In this document: piece by piece, positions 10,430-21,131 of the stretch
How the letters are laid out: every line of letters begins with the position of its first letter
How positions within the stretch are numbered: the first letter of the stretch is position 1
Source of the DNA: Gonocerus acuteangulatus
Taxonomy: Eukaryota > Arthropoda > Insecta > Hemiptera > Coreidae
Assembly: GCA_946811695.1 (NCBI GenBank)
Contig: OX328132.1
Span: 54,571,359-54,635,358, forward strand
Length of the DNA stretch: 64,000 nucleotides
Direction: 5' to 3'
Translations under genes and position numbers: made by a program
Notes under the pieces: model-generated
What the model was told of the DNA's origin: nothing
Database searches by the model: none
What the model saw: only the letters and a program-made list of their open reading frames with translations

Positions 10430-11613
10430 AAGATTGTCGGCTAGGGATGAAACTATCCTAAGCGGAAATTACTCTTTCCGCCGTCCCAAGTTTCGGTCTA
10501 CGAAGAATCTTCTACGAATATATTTCTAATTTACTTAACTTGCAGTACTAACATATCCATTTTATTTTTAAATGCAATTAAACAAAATAAAATTGTACAA
10601 GAAAATGAGAAAGTAGTGTTATTTTTAATGAACTACGTCCACATACAACCACAAAATATCATTATATTTCTAGTATAGCATTTGGCTGCATGACTTCCTA
10701 AAGGTAAAGGTAACTGTCAGCTGTCCTAGAATGCTTGATGTGAGCAATGAATCTTGATTTATGAAGTACAATAAAAGCCTACCTGAAGCCTGCCTACCAC
10801 CTCGACCCGGACAGATGTCTGACTCTACAAGGAGAATATTTACGTTTTCAGTTCTGTTACAGGTTCAGAGAATTTGTATTTATTCCCCTGTTTTATTGAG
10901 AAATACATCCTCCAACTAGAAGCAATAACAAAATAACAAGAAATAAAAACAGACAAAAAGAACCGTTTAAATAAACGAAATCAATTATCGTTTATCAAAC
11001 TTCTACGTTTTATGTACTTATTTCTCCGTTTGACATCGCCTAATCAAAACTTTCTTCAGAACCTTTTTTGTAGAGAAATTAGTAAGCTTTCGAATGGTAA
11101 TCTTCCGTTTACCATGATTCTCAACCTTTTTCGAGATATTAAGGAAAGTATACAAAGTTACCAAAACTTTTTATGTCTGCGTATAAAATATTTTATTCTA
11201 ACCCTTCCTTAACTCCAAACGTAACAAAAATGTCAACATATTAGTTTTAATGAAAATAGAACATGCAGAAAATGTTTCAACTGAATCCCATGATTCTAAG
11301 TACCCAAACCAAAAACGGTATTCAAAAACTATTTTTCCAATTTTCTCGAAAACGGTTAAAGCTATCGCCGTGAAAATGGTTTCATTCGTTTTCCTAGCCC
11401 AAGACGCCTATAAAACGAGCACTTACAAGCTTATGAACTCAAAAACGTAAGCGTTACGATTTTTTTTGCGCGAATTTCGCCCCAAACGCCATCTTTCAGT
11501 GGGTGGATTCTGCTGGTTAACGAACTTGACCTTTCAAATCAGACGAAAGATTTTTGTACCAAATTTCATCAAAATCGGACCATTCGTCTAGGAGCTAGAG
11601 AGCGAACAGACAA

Positions 11614-11616
<3 letters not shown>

Positions 11617-11680
<64 letters not shown>

Positions 11681-11695
11681 TATACATATATACAA
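11617..11695. repeat. (TA)n microsatellite in family B copy 2
   Basis: TA dinucleotides at the same point of the element as in copy 1. Confidence 0.97.
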
Positions 11696-11834
11696 AATTT
11701 GAACCACCGTCATTTTCGGTCTCTAGGGGTTCTGAAACGCAAAATTTTCTAGTCGGCACTTCCGGATTGTCTCATGAGATCAACCTTATAAGCGGGGTTC
11801 CTCCCTATGAAGGGAGGGATGAACCGCGCTAAAA

Positions 11835-12470
11835 ACAAAGAAAAAAAGTCTGAAGGTTTCGATAGGACATATGTACGTCCAAAGCAGGTACAGTTTAAGA
11901 CTTTGCTCCATTCTCTTGGTTGCCATAGTATTTCTTCGTAGATACAATTTTAGTGTACATACAGCCAAAACGGATACTCCAAGAAGATTTGACCTTAGCC
12001 TCATTGTGCAATCGGCTCCATTGATAAAGGCCTGGTTGGTACTTTGGCATGATGGACTTTGGATTAAAATGTAAAAGAAAAGGGCGAGGCGACGGAAGAA
12101 CACCGCGCTGGGCTCTAATCCCCTCCCCTAATCCACTCACATTAGAACAACCCGTATTTTTCTCATTAGCCATACTCACAAATAACATATGTGTGTAATT
12201 TGGTTTCAAGCTAATCTCCTACTTTCGACTTAATTTCAAAGTAATTCCATATTTAATCCTAATTGTGGGAGAGTTCAGGTAGAAGCATTTACATATTTAC
12301 ATCAAATCCTTAAAAAGAAGTTCTATACTATTGCCGTATGACATTTATAGAAGTTTATACATATAATTAAGAAATAAATTCTTCAAGTAAATAATATAAA
12401 TAAATGTATAACTTTGGGGTTACAAAGTTGTGTCATTGAAATACACAAACACAGCCAAATGTCCAGGGTA
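11835..12470. other. Unassigned sequence
   Basis: No recognised gene. Two overlapping minus-strand frames of about 105 codons near 11786-12209 show no known motif. Confidence 0.45.
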
Positions 12471-12474
12471 GTGG

Positions 12475-13310
12475 GCCTTCGTGAGGCACTTGTCTACTTG
12501 CGGGCAGGTAGACCTCTCATTTTACCGCGCTTAATTTCTAGTTCTGTCAAGGTTGCTCTTGTCTACTCGCGTTAGGTACGATTGGTAGTATGAGTTTTCA
12601 TTATAGCACTCTTAATCTCTAGTTCTGCCAAGGTCATCTTTGTACACTCACGTTAGGTGCGATTGGCAGTATGAGTGTGCATTTCACCACTCATAATCTC
12701 TAATTGCCCATATCTACTCGCGTTAGGTACAGATGGTAGAATGAGTCTGTATTATATCACGCTTAATCCCTAGTTCTGTCAAATTCGCCCTTACCTACTC
12801 GCGTTAGGTACAGATTGATAGTATGTGCCTGCATTATAGCACTCTTAATATCTAGTTCTGCCAAGGTCACCCCTGTACACTCACGTTAGATACAATTGGT
12901 AGTATGAATCTGCATTATACCACTCTTAATCTCTAGATCTGTCGAGGTTACCCTTATCCATTCGCGTTAGGTACGATTGGTAGTATGAATTTGCATTATA
13001 GCACTAATAATATCTAGTTCTGCCAACGACGCCATTGTCCACTCGCGTTAGATACGATTGGTAGTATAAATCTGCATTATATCACTCTTAATCTCTAGTA
13101 CTTCTATGATCTCCCATAGGGTAGGTACGATTGGAAGTCTGAGCTGTCATTATATCGTCCCTGGTCTGCCAAAGACGCCCTTGATCACTCGCAAGTTACG
13201 ATTGGTATCTCAGTCGCGCATTTTAGGACTCCACGTCAGTTCTACCTTAAAGCGGTAGGTAGAATTGGTAGCATGAGCCTGCGTTTTAATCTTAATCTCT
13301 ATTAATGTAA
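12475..13310. repeat. 81-bp minisatellite array, about 11 degenerate units
   Basis: The key segment GTTAGGTACGATTGGTAGTA recurs at about 12571, 12652, 12722, 12803, 12885, 12966 and 13047, then more weakly at 13123, 13195 and 13255, with a weak first unit near 12505. Spacing is 81-82 bp in the middle and 62-76 bp towards the edges. Each unit also carries CACTCTTAATCTCTAGTTCT and a TGCCAAGGTCACCC-like piece. No coding capacity spans the units. Confidence 0.9.
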
Positions 13311-13314
13311 ATAC

Positions 13315-14155
13315 GCCCTGAACCATCCCAGAATACTCTTCTAATGCAGCAAAGGAGTAGGAAGTGCCCGCAACAATAATATTAACAACAATCATGAAAA
13401 ACACCACTCAGGTAAAATAAGGATATAACCATGATAATATACCAATAAGGATGGTTTTCCTTGATTCTGGTTCGAACTATCGATCACTTAGCTCTACAAA
13501 TCACCCCAGATTGAACGTTACTCCTTACGTTTCGTAAACATGTAATCACACGTAAGGGATAATTTTGCTCAAGATATTCTACAATACTTCATTGATTCTT
13601 GAGGATAAAAAAACGCGCTTAAAATCAGAGTGTCTGAAATGATAAAGAGCTTCTTTTTCCCGCCGTCTTCTTCTCCTCTCGGGGGTTCCTACTTGAAAGC
13701 AATTATTCGTGTAAGAGGTAAGGGAGGGAGGCGCGTGGATCTTGTTTGAGAAATAGAGCCATAACAATGTATCAAACCGATGCATTCTTCGACCCATTTT
13801 TAATCGCCTTCCCTGCCGTCCCTGGCGGCCTTCTCCCTCCGGATGGGGGAATTTAAATTTCACGTTTGACTGGGAAGCGCGCCCGGGCCCCTTACTTTTA
13901 CAGGAAGGAAATCACATTACCGAAATGAGGGGAGGGACTACCCCTTCTTCCTGACATATTGCTCCCGTAGATTCTTCTACCCATTTCCTTATCTGACCTT
14001 CTGTCGTAATGTTTCCTTTTTAAAGCCGAGTTGCATTCTTTCTCTAAGAAACAATCTACCTAATTTTAGGGAGAGCTAAATAACTACTTTTTAAGGCTAG
14101 TACACGCGTGGATAAAAAGTCGACCTATTTATTTACACGAACATTGTCTAGATGC
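13315..14155. other. Unassigned sequence
   Basis: No gene identified. A 94-codon minus frame at 13579-13863 is rich in Arg/Gly repeats from a C/T-rich tract and is not convincing. Confidence 0.45.
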
Positions 14156-14163
14156 AATCGGAC

Positions 14164-14430
14164 GAAGGCTGTATATAAGGGGGGGGCTGCAGCCCTCCCC
14201 AAAATCGGTAAAATGTGTCATGAAAACCTTAAAAATAAATTAAATAATCTCTTAGTTCAGAAAAAATACTTTTTTAATTGGCTAATTATTATTAGAAAAA
14301 AATAATAGCGTTTTAATTGGCTAATTATTTCATGTTCTAGATTGTTAGTATTCCAAACCTCTCGTAATTCTCTCAGCCCCCCCTGAACTTCTCCCAGCCC
14401 CTCGCGGAATTATTTCTATATATGCCCATG
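14164..14430. mobile_element. hAT-type MITE, copy 1 (267 bp)
   Basis: The ends GAAGGCTGTATATAAGGGGGG and, inverted, CATGGGCATATATAG are imperfect terminal inverted repeats. They are flanked by AATCGGAC (14156-14163) and AATTGGAC (14431-14438), an 8-bp target duplication with one mismatch. G/C runs sit just inside both ends, with AT-rich AGTTCAGAAAAAATAC and AATTGGCTAATTATT blocks between. The 8-bp duplication and CANGGGCGTATATA ends (clearer in copy 2 at 57757) indicate the hAT superfamily. Non-coding. Confidence 0.8.
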
Positions 14431-14714
14431 AATTGGACGACTGCTTATGACAATCAAGAGACGCATTGGAAATAAATTGTTGGTACACAATTTAAGAACA
14501 TTTGTCTCTCAATTCAAGTGAGAGACATGAGGCAATTGTTAGGCATTGCGCAATATTTTGTCTGGAGCATTTTTTGCGTAAACGTTATTGAATATGGATT
14601 TGAACTTCTGAAAGTGACCCTGGAGAACGATTCTATACCTGCCAGAAAACACTGCATCACTGCTTATCTCAGTGATGATTCTCTGCATATATTGTTGCTA
14701 TTTTAGCGCTGAAA

Positions 14715-14845
14715 TTTATGGTGTAGCAGAGGTTCTTCTCAAAGGGCCGTGAAATAAGAAAAATCTCTGCTGTAGGCGGGACTCGAACCCCCATCTCCCG
14801 CATGAGAATCCTAGTCCCCCCGCATGAGACCCGAGTCACGTGAAT
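14715..14845 (-). mobile_element. tRNA-derived SINE fragment (family 1 relative)
   Basis: On the minus strand, GTGACTCGGGTCTCATGCGG leads to GGGGGTTCGAGTCCCGCC, a good pol III B-box, and GCAGAGATTTTTCTTATTTC. The head and the bases after the B-box resemble the SINE at 58935-59052. No tail hairpin is visible, so it is truncated or a different subfamily. Confidence 0.65.
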
Positions 14846-14859
14846 ATCTACATTCTTGA

Positions 14860-16675
14860 TTAAAAATACGTTGAGAAAACGACAACCCACTCTAATGATT
14901 TGGTCCTTTAAGATCAAATAACTCACCAATCTGTGATATGAATTCCATTAGCGTATTTGGCCAATTTGAACTCAACTTCTAGGAGAAAGTTTCTATAAAA
15001 TAAAGATTTGAAAAAAAGAATGTATACGCAGGTAGAAAATAGAATGCCCAGTATTTTAGACACCTGAGAGGCTGGTGGTCCTAATCGGGACATGTTTTGT
15101 CACCATTATATGCAGGTTTCTTCCTTTTGGAGAGACAAACGCACTAAAAATATGGATACATTTACTGTTAGTAATGGTAACGAGAGCAAGATATGTATTC
15201 CTGAAGTATTGAATGAGCCTGCGAAGGAATAAGCTTATTTGTGAAGCCACATAAGCATACCACTTCATCATTTTTTATTGCCAAATAAGATATAATGTGA
15301 ATATATAAGGAAGCATAAAAGAGATAGGAGTATAAGACTTTAATAAGAGTGTATGGTATGTGTTTTAATATTTATCATGTACACTGTACATTCATTTTCT
15401 ACGGGGAATGAAGACGTATCGGAGACGGGGAGCGGAGGCTGTCAGAAAAGCTTTGAATCGACAACTAATGTATTGGAGCTGTCAATTGAGCTCCCACCTG
15501 TTCCTACTCTGAAGCCCTCCCTTTCCTTTCAACAGACTTCATAAAAAATGAATCTACCCCGTTCAATAATGTTTTGAAAAATGATACGAAGGGGGAATGA
15601 CAGTCGATTCGGGGGGGGGGGGGGGTTAAAAAAAAATGTGGAAGGAGAAAAAAAAAGCGGATAGGGGAGCGAGAGTATGTATGGAGTGTATAAAGGGGTG
15701 GTGGGGGGAAAGTAAAGTGTTAACACTGAAATATAACGGAACATATATTCGGGAGGCTGTCATTTCTCGCCGTCAGGCAGGCTATTGGAGGGCCTACAAT
15801 TGGCTCCTTGGATTTACATCTGAAAGTTGATAAATCTCTTCTTACTGTCACCTCTATCTACATATCTAAGTCATATTTCAAATCTCACTCACAATATTAG
15901 CAGTAAATCATCGGAAATTTTGTTTATAGGTTATTTTCCCTGAAACGGGGCTTCATTCCGCTGAGCCGGCGTACGTGATCCATGAGGATATGTTGTAAAT
16001 CTCTAGCTATAAGCTGAAACAGGCGATGGAATCTCATTTCAACTTCATCAAGGAATTGTGAGTCTGGATATTGCATTTTGTAGAAGTTTTTCTTGTCTTT
16101 ATCTTATTGGGAATTTCCGTTTAAGCTTCTTCTTTTTTTTAATTACTACGTAAATGGAGCGCAATGAGTCGTACGATTCATCTTAACAGTAGGTCATGCA
16201 ATATTAAAAACACATTATCTTTAAATATTCATTTATTCGGTACGACCTATATGTTTACGCCCGCATACCTTCAGTAGCATTACAATATGGAATTTAGAGC
16301 CTTACTGTTACCCTACGTTTTGCAGGCGAGGGGACGTCCAAGCTGGAATAACTGTTAGAGAAAGCCACGAAACTTCAAACGTTTTTTGCTATTGAAGCAG
16401 AAGAAAACTAAGAGCTGGCTGAGTATTTTAAAACGGAGGTATTAAATCAATGGATTAGAAACAAAGTCAAGCAATTGTCAACATACATTTAAAGGAATTC
16501 CTATAGACATATATCTAGACAATGTATAAAGGCAGTTAGAGGCTTTTTCCTGTGTCACACGTGTATGGTTTGGCTTTCATTAGTAGCTAAATATTACTGA
16601 TCTTGTTCGGAACGCTACTTGCACAATTATAATTGATAACGACCACCGGAATGCGAAACTTTGGATGAGCCAATG
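14860..16675. other. Unassigned sequence
   Basis: No gene recognised across about 1.8 kb. It contains a G run of 16 (15611-15626) next to purine-rich DNA (15627-15720). Frames here are short and featureless. Confidence 0.5.
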
Positions 16676-16677
16676 CG

Positions 16678-16822
16678 TCTTTAGTCCTGATACATCTGTA
16701 GATGGGTTATCCAACCTTAGCGCATGGGCCTTTAGTCCTGATTCAATCTGTAGATGTGCTATCCAACCTTAGCGTGTGGACCTTTAGTTCTGATTCAAGC
16801 TGTAGATGGGCTATTCAAAATT
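16678..16822. repeat. 51-bp tandem repeat, 2.8 units
   Basis: TTTAGTCCTGAT...CTGTAGATGGG..ATCCAACCTTAGCG recurs with starts near 16681, 16732 and 16784. Units differ by only a few bases; the third is cut off after CTATTCAAAATTC. Confidence 0.9.
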
Positions 16823-16872
16823 CTTCTTGAAATTTCTCTACAGACGTCTTTATAGATTTTGTGTATATGACA

Positions 16873-17165
16873 TTATTCCTTGTCAATTGGCTCTGCTTGC
16901 ATTAGTTCATTTGTTTCATAATTAATGGTAGACTTAATTATGTGTGCTTTCATTTTATGGCGAAAAGCCTTTAAATCAGCGTACCTCACAGAACCATATT
17001 CATCCATGCTGTAGACTTCTTCATGACATTGAAAGCCTTTTTCTTGAAGGAGAGCGATAATCCTGCGTTTAAGGTTATAGTGACGTCTAGTGACAAGGAT
17101 CATATTGTTTGGGCACTTTCCAAGCACGTGTACTGGTGTTTCACTCTTTCTGCTGCACTAGTGAA
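16873..17165 (-). pseudogene. R2-like LINE fragment: zinc knuckle and restriction-like endonuclease
   Basis: On the minus strand, CSRKSETPVHVLGKCPNN (H-x4-C of the knuckle before the endonuclease) leads to RHYNLKRRIIALLQEKGFQ, YSMDEYGSVRYADLKAFRHK, AHIIKSTINYETNELMQAEP. This order (RH-x-R, then R-x-PD-x-x-AF, then an I-x-D/x-T strand, then YE) matches the C-terminal endonuclease of R2/NeSL-group retrotransposons. The PD motif reads AD, and the later acidic strand reads IIKST instead of the usual IIDxT-like form, so catalytic positions look lost. A stop lies just upstream of CSRK. Only the last 90 or so residues remain. Confidence 0.65.
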
Positions 17166-17179
17166 ATAGGGATCCAGCA

Positions 17180-18345
17180 TTTGATGCTTCCTTGACACAC
17201 GGAACTCCTGTTAATGAGGGATAATTGATAATGAAATCGACGGCATGTCCCCATACATTAGATTATATATTTTATCTCTATCAAGGTAGAGTGTTGATGT
17301 ATACATTTATAACTAAAGGAGTCATTAAGAATGCCCCCCCCCAAAAAAAAGAAAAAAAAAATCAAAGTGAAATATCACAATTAGGGAACAATCACGGATC
17401 CACTCATCATTATTGCTCAACCCTGAATAGAGAAAGGAGTTCGGCATTTCCTCGGTTTAAAAAGTGAAATCCCTGCGAAAGGGAAGTCCGGAAAGGCCCT
17501 CAGGGGATTAATTACAGAAAATTGTAATAGAGCAATTAGAAGTAAATTGGCCCGCATTTGACGTGAACTTGTCGAATTGTCGGTTCAAATGGTCTGTTGA
17601 GTGGGGGGTTGAGTGGATGCGGGTCCCCACCTACAAAGGCCTTCTCACCCCCCCCCCCTCATTACACTCGAGTCGTGGTCTCTAATCGCTCGTCTCCTTT
17701 TCCATCGTCGTGTGTGTGTCTCTGAGTCTCTACTTCAGCTCGGTCTCAGAAACTTTTTCCGTCCTGCTAATTTCCTTCCTGACGACAACCCAGTTATTCA
17801 GACCTTCTTCTAGAAACCCTGAATCCATCTTGCCATAAACGTTCTTAATGCAATTTTTTTAGGGATTTTATTTATAAAATGTACGGGTATATAATCTTTT
17901 TAAGTCCATTCTTATCCTTTTGGTGAAATTCTAGAAGGAAAATCTGGATAAGACGTCATCATAACTGCTGTCGACTTAAAGGCCATATATACTTTAACGG
18001 TCGTTAGAAATTTATTCGCTGCTTCGCAAAACAAATGGACATTTTTATGTAATTTTCTCCCGCTTAAAATGAATTTAGGGCATTCATATTCCCGGAGAAA
18101 AATGATGATTAAATAGTAAAACAATCTACAAAATTTCGCCTAAATAGGTTTGATAGTTTTGCATAATACATTTTGCAATTGAGTTGAATGAATATAGCCT
18201 TTATTAACAAAATAGTCATAGTAGATAATTAAATTGATAAATAAATGAATAACTTTGCCTCTAATAAATAAATAATAATATAATACTTTGTTTAAATTTG
18301 TAATCTTGTAATCTAAAGTAACTATTTTGTAGAGCCTCCCAGATT
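17180..18345. other. Unassigned sequence
   Basis: No gene seen. It includes C-rich runs at 17336 and 17650 and AT-rich DNA beyond 18150. Confidence 0.5.
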
Positions 18346-18351
18346 TCTGGA

Positions 18352-18690
18352 CTAATAGTCTGACTTCCCACGGTGACTAGTCCTATCGGGAAGTGGAGTC
18401 CACTGCGCCTTCTTTTTCTTTCTTACAAATCTCCTTCCATCTGGTCCCTGGCAGTCCTCATCAACACAGCACCCGCCTTGTTCCGCATGAAATCGGCCCA
18501 TCTTCTCCCTTCCTCTTCCTCTCTTCTGTCCATATGCGATCGACTCCGTAGCCTGCTTTGCCCACCTGTCATTGTACTGTCGAGCAACGTGCCCCGCCCA
18601 GGTCCACTTGGTCTTCTTTGCATGGAGCAAGAAGTCGTTCATGCCTGTCTGTGCCCTTATATGTGCATTAGTTAGCTTCTGTCTCATTTT
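18352..18690 (-). pseudogene. RTE-like LINE C-terminal fragment
   Basis: On the minus strand KTKWTWAGHVARQYNDRWAK matches the K-W-x-W-A-GH-(V/I)-A-R block near the C-terminus of endonuclease/reverse transcriptase proteins of the RTE type. Downstream, the family's R-W-x-D block appears only in another frame (RRWADFMRNKAGAVLMRTA), and RDQMEGDL is followed by a stop, after which KKKKAQWTPL resumes. Several frameshifts therefore separate pieces that are collinear in the family. No 3' tail was identified. Confidence 0.65.
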
Positions 18691-18699
18691 TACTTTTAG

Positions 18700-19018
18700 A
18701 ATGCATCTCTCTACCGAACGTTGCCATATTTATTGCCGAACGCATCCATAACACTCAACCGGCAGGACGCATTGCTCGAAGACAAGCAATTGAGTTATTA
18801 GCGATTAAAAATTAACATTTATGAAATTGTTGCAGATGAAAACGACATGGTTGACTTATTTAAGATATTTTTTTTTTAACTGCGGCATTTAAGCTTTCAG
18901 AAACATTTTACAGATTGAAAATCGGTCAATTAGGACGGCTTCAGGATTTTTTAAAAGTTATTTAATTTAAAAAATATGTTCTCGGAATTTCCCGATTTAC
19001 GCATACATCAATTATAAT
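18700..19018. other. Unassigned AT-rich sequence
   Basis: No gene or recognised repeat. Confidence 0.5.
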
Positions 19019-19031
19019 TGATACAATTAAT

Positions 19032-19085
19032 TTTTTATTTTATTTATTAATTATAGGTGCTCCTACTGCCAAGGTCATTAGCACC
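19032..19085 (-). mobile_element. Hairpin-only SINE tail insertion with 13-bp target duplication
   Basis: TGATACAATTAAT at 19019-19031 and again at 19086-19098 flank just 54 bp. Read on the minus strand, the insert is GGTGCTAATGACCTTGGCAG...AGCACC followed by an A-rich tail. The whole insert is the shared SINE 3' hairpin plus tail; no tRNA or 5S head is present. The stem here is GGTGCT/AGCACC. Confidence 0.85.
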
Positions 19086-19099
19086 TGATACAATTAATA

Positions 19100-20105
19100 T
19101 AACAATAATTAGTGTTATATTATTTGTACCGAAGATATTTCCGCGAAAATTATCTTACACCTCTTAACATCCAAACGAAAACATATACGAGATTTTTAGT
19201 TTCTATTGAAAAATAAGAAGATATAGTAAGGGAGGAGGGGCAGTAGGGCGCCGAGAGGGAAGATCCATGATCCTTCCAAATTCAAAACTGGGTAAAAAAG
19301 AATTTGAATAAAATACTGAGGAACCCTTCCAGAGCATCAGTTATAATTATGACAAAAGTATTGCGGTCCCTTTGCCTTGCTAGCTATTGTTGTGGTAATC
19401 GTAGCTTAAACCTCATTTGAAAAACAATACGCCCTCGTGAAGGAGCACTCAATAATTCCCTATTGTTTCCCTCGCTGTATTTTTTATTGATATGCTAAAT
19501 AGAAGCGGCGGGCGTAGTCTTCTTGTGCCACGTTCGTGAAATATTGTCTGTTATTACGATCCTTTCTCTCCCTCTTTTCCTACCATTTTCATATCTACAG
19601 ATTTATTGTCAAGCCTACCCTCAACATCCACTTCCACCTATGAAATCTTTTTTAAACTCGAACGCTGCGTGGTAGATTCGAAGAATGGAGAGGATTAGGA
19701 GAAGCTATACAGTATATGCGCCAACTCTTTCAAAGCTTCTGGGCGACTCTTCGCTACTTTAGCTGCGGTTTATCATTCGGAGATTATCTGTCTTTTATGT
19801 TTCGTACAGGTTTTAATGTCACTGCTTCATCAAAGCTTTGGCTTTCTCAGCTGAAGAAGAAATGTATAATATTGTTCCAAACTAACAATACCATTAGTTA
19901 AGAAGGTCAATCAATAAAAATAATAATAACTACCGGGATCATTATCACCATTCTTATTTGATTCTTATTTAAAAGAAAAGAAAAACTTGCATGGAAGTTT
20001 ATAATTTCTAGCGTATAGATTATAACCGCCACAGATGCTGCACTATTGTAAATAACTGTCATTGAACCTTGATGTGACATATTATAATTAACGAAAATAA
20101 TAATA
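19100..20105. other. Unassigned sequence
   Basis: No gene recognised. A segment at about 19875-19985 (TTGTTCCAAACTAACAATAC ... AAAACTTGCATGG) recurs around 20715-20775 and 21227-21270, where SINE insertions interrupt it. Confidence 0.5.
19875..19995 (+). repeat. Local duplicate of 20715-20775 and 21227-21270
   Basis: CCAAACTAACAATACC, AAGGTCAATCAATAAAA, GATTCTTATTTAAAAG and AAAACTTGCATGG appear in the same order in both places. In the second copy about 450 bp of SINE material lies in the middle. Seen by direct comparison. Confidence 0.7.
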
Positions 20106-20107
20106 GT

Positions 20108-20122
20108 AAAATTGCACGGGCG
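20108..20122 (+). repeat. Target-site duplication, 5' copy
   Basis: AAAATTGCACGGGCG, repeated exactly at 20306-20320 (its leading A bases merge with the poly-A tail). It brackets the 5S-derived SINE. Confidence 0.95.
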
Positions 20123-20305
20123 GCCAACGGCCATAGCCACGTTGAATACACCGGTTCTCGTAGATCACCAAAGTTAAGCAACGTCGGGCGTGGTCAGTAC
20201 CTGAATGGGTGACCGACAACGTGCTGTTGGCATTAGAAAAGGGTGGCAACCTGTAGATAGCCCGGCGCTAATAGCCAAATAGTTGATGCGCCGTAAAAAA
20301 AAAAA
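20123..20305 (+). mobile_element. 5S rRNA-derived SINE (SINE3 type), full length
   Basis: The element starts at the first base of 5S rRNA (GCCAACGGCCAT). It keeps GTTGAATACACCGGTTCTCG, the box A/intermediate region (AAGTTAAGCAACGTCGGGCG) and box C (GTCAGTACCTGAATGGGTGA), the internal pol III promoter of 5S genes. Relative to 5S rRNA, 2-3 bases are missing near 20161 and about 14 bases after GGGTGACCG. The 5S part ends with GTGCTGTTGGC. Then come GGGTGGCAACCTGTAGATAG and the tail hairpin GGCGC (20264-20268) TAATAGCC ... GCGCC (20288-20292), then poly-A. Exact 12-15 bp target duplications flank it. Known: 5S-headed SINEs occur in fish and some mammals. Here the tail is shared with the tRNA-headed SINEs of this window. 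Confidence 0.92.
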
Positions 20306-20324
20306 AAAATTGCACGGGCGATAT

Positions 20325-20965
20325 TGCAATCGTTTATTTGATCAGGAGGTGCAGACGTCGTTGTCGGTAACATGCTTGACTTCTGGTCGGCTATTTTGGG
20401 AAACCGAGGGCTTCGAATAGCCACCCAGGACCAATTAGTTTTCAACATGTGACAGTAGGCTGCGAAATTCTTGCGAGATCTGATTACGTTCAGAGACACA
20501 ACAATGTTGCCAAGATAAGCAGTGCTGCAGAGGTATGTTTCATATTATATATTAATTATTACTAATAGTAGTTTTTAACTTTAATGTAAAATATTATTGT
20601 CTTGAATTTTAATGTTGCAAAATATTATATTGTAATATGTTGCTGTTTTTAAATTTAATACAGTTGCTTGATCTATTTAATATTAAAAACTAACTTAAGT
20701 AATGACTTCTGATATTATTGTTCCAAATTAACAATACCAATAGTTAAGTAGACAGAAGGCCAATCAATAAAAGCAAATGGGGTCTCCCGTGGTCTCTAAA
20801 ATTACATCAGATTTTAGAGTTGTGTTCATTATTTTTAGTAATAGATTTCAGATATGAAATAACACGACAATGTTATTGTAATAAAAATTATTCAAATAAC
20901 AAAATTAAATAAAAAAATAGGTACAATATTATAACTAAATCGTGAAATTTGGAAGAATTACAAAC
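20325..20965. other. Unassigned AT-rich sequence
   Basis: No gene found. GGGGTCTCCCGTGGTCTC at 20779-20796 is a short scrap of a family 1 SINE head. Confidence 0.5.
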
Positions 20966-20969
20966 TACA

Positions 20970-21120
20970 GGGTCTCCCGTGGTCTAGTGGCTAGCGCGCT
21001 AGATTCATAAGTGGGAGATGGTGGGTTCGATCCCCACCGGCGGCAGGAATTTTGAGAAAATTCCTGGCTGCACCCTGGATGTCGGCGCTAATGGCCAAGA
21101 TTTGTCGATGCGCCGTTAAA
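20970..21120 (+). mobile_element. tRNA-derived SINE (family 1), best-preserved copy
   Basis: GGGTCTCCCGTGGTCTAGTGG carries the A-box (TGGTCTAGTGGCTAGCG) and GGGTTCGATCCCC (21023-21035) a near-perfect B-box. GGCGGCAGGAATTTTGAG leads to CCCTGGATGTC and the tail hairpin GGCGC (21084-21088) TAATGGCC ... GCGCC (21110-21114), then an A-rich tail. The head is tRNA-like, but the acceptor arm is not closed, so it is not a tRNA gene. Target duplications are not clear. Confidence 0.9.
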
Positions 21121-21131
21121 AAATAAAAATA

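Larger units (their letters stand above)
10278..11832 (+). mobile_element. Family B copy 2 (complete)
   Basis: The left end includes the small palindrome CGCAG-GAA-CTGCG (10285-10297) and AGCGCGGTTCC about 25 bp in. The right end has GGTTCCTCCCT (11796-11806) facing an imperfect AGGGAGGGATGAACC, then GCGCTAA (11826-11832). The (TA)n core lies at 11617-11695, preceded by AGAGCGAACAGACAAA and followed by AATTTGAACCACCGT exactly as in copy 1. A poly-A run of 28 (10401-10428) lies in the left block. Non-coding. Confidence 0.8.

Noticed and set aside
12475..13310. CRISPR-like array
   Set aside because: Units are contiguous 81-bp tandem repeats without unique spacers, in eukaryotic DNA.
20123..20233. 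Functional 5S rRNA gene
   Set aside because: About 14 bases after box C and 2-3 near 20161 are missing, and the sequence continues into a SINE tail with target duplications.
20970..21041. True tRNA gene
   Set aside because: Good A- and B-boxes but no closing acceptor stem; the same head occurs with the same non-tRNA tail elsewhere.
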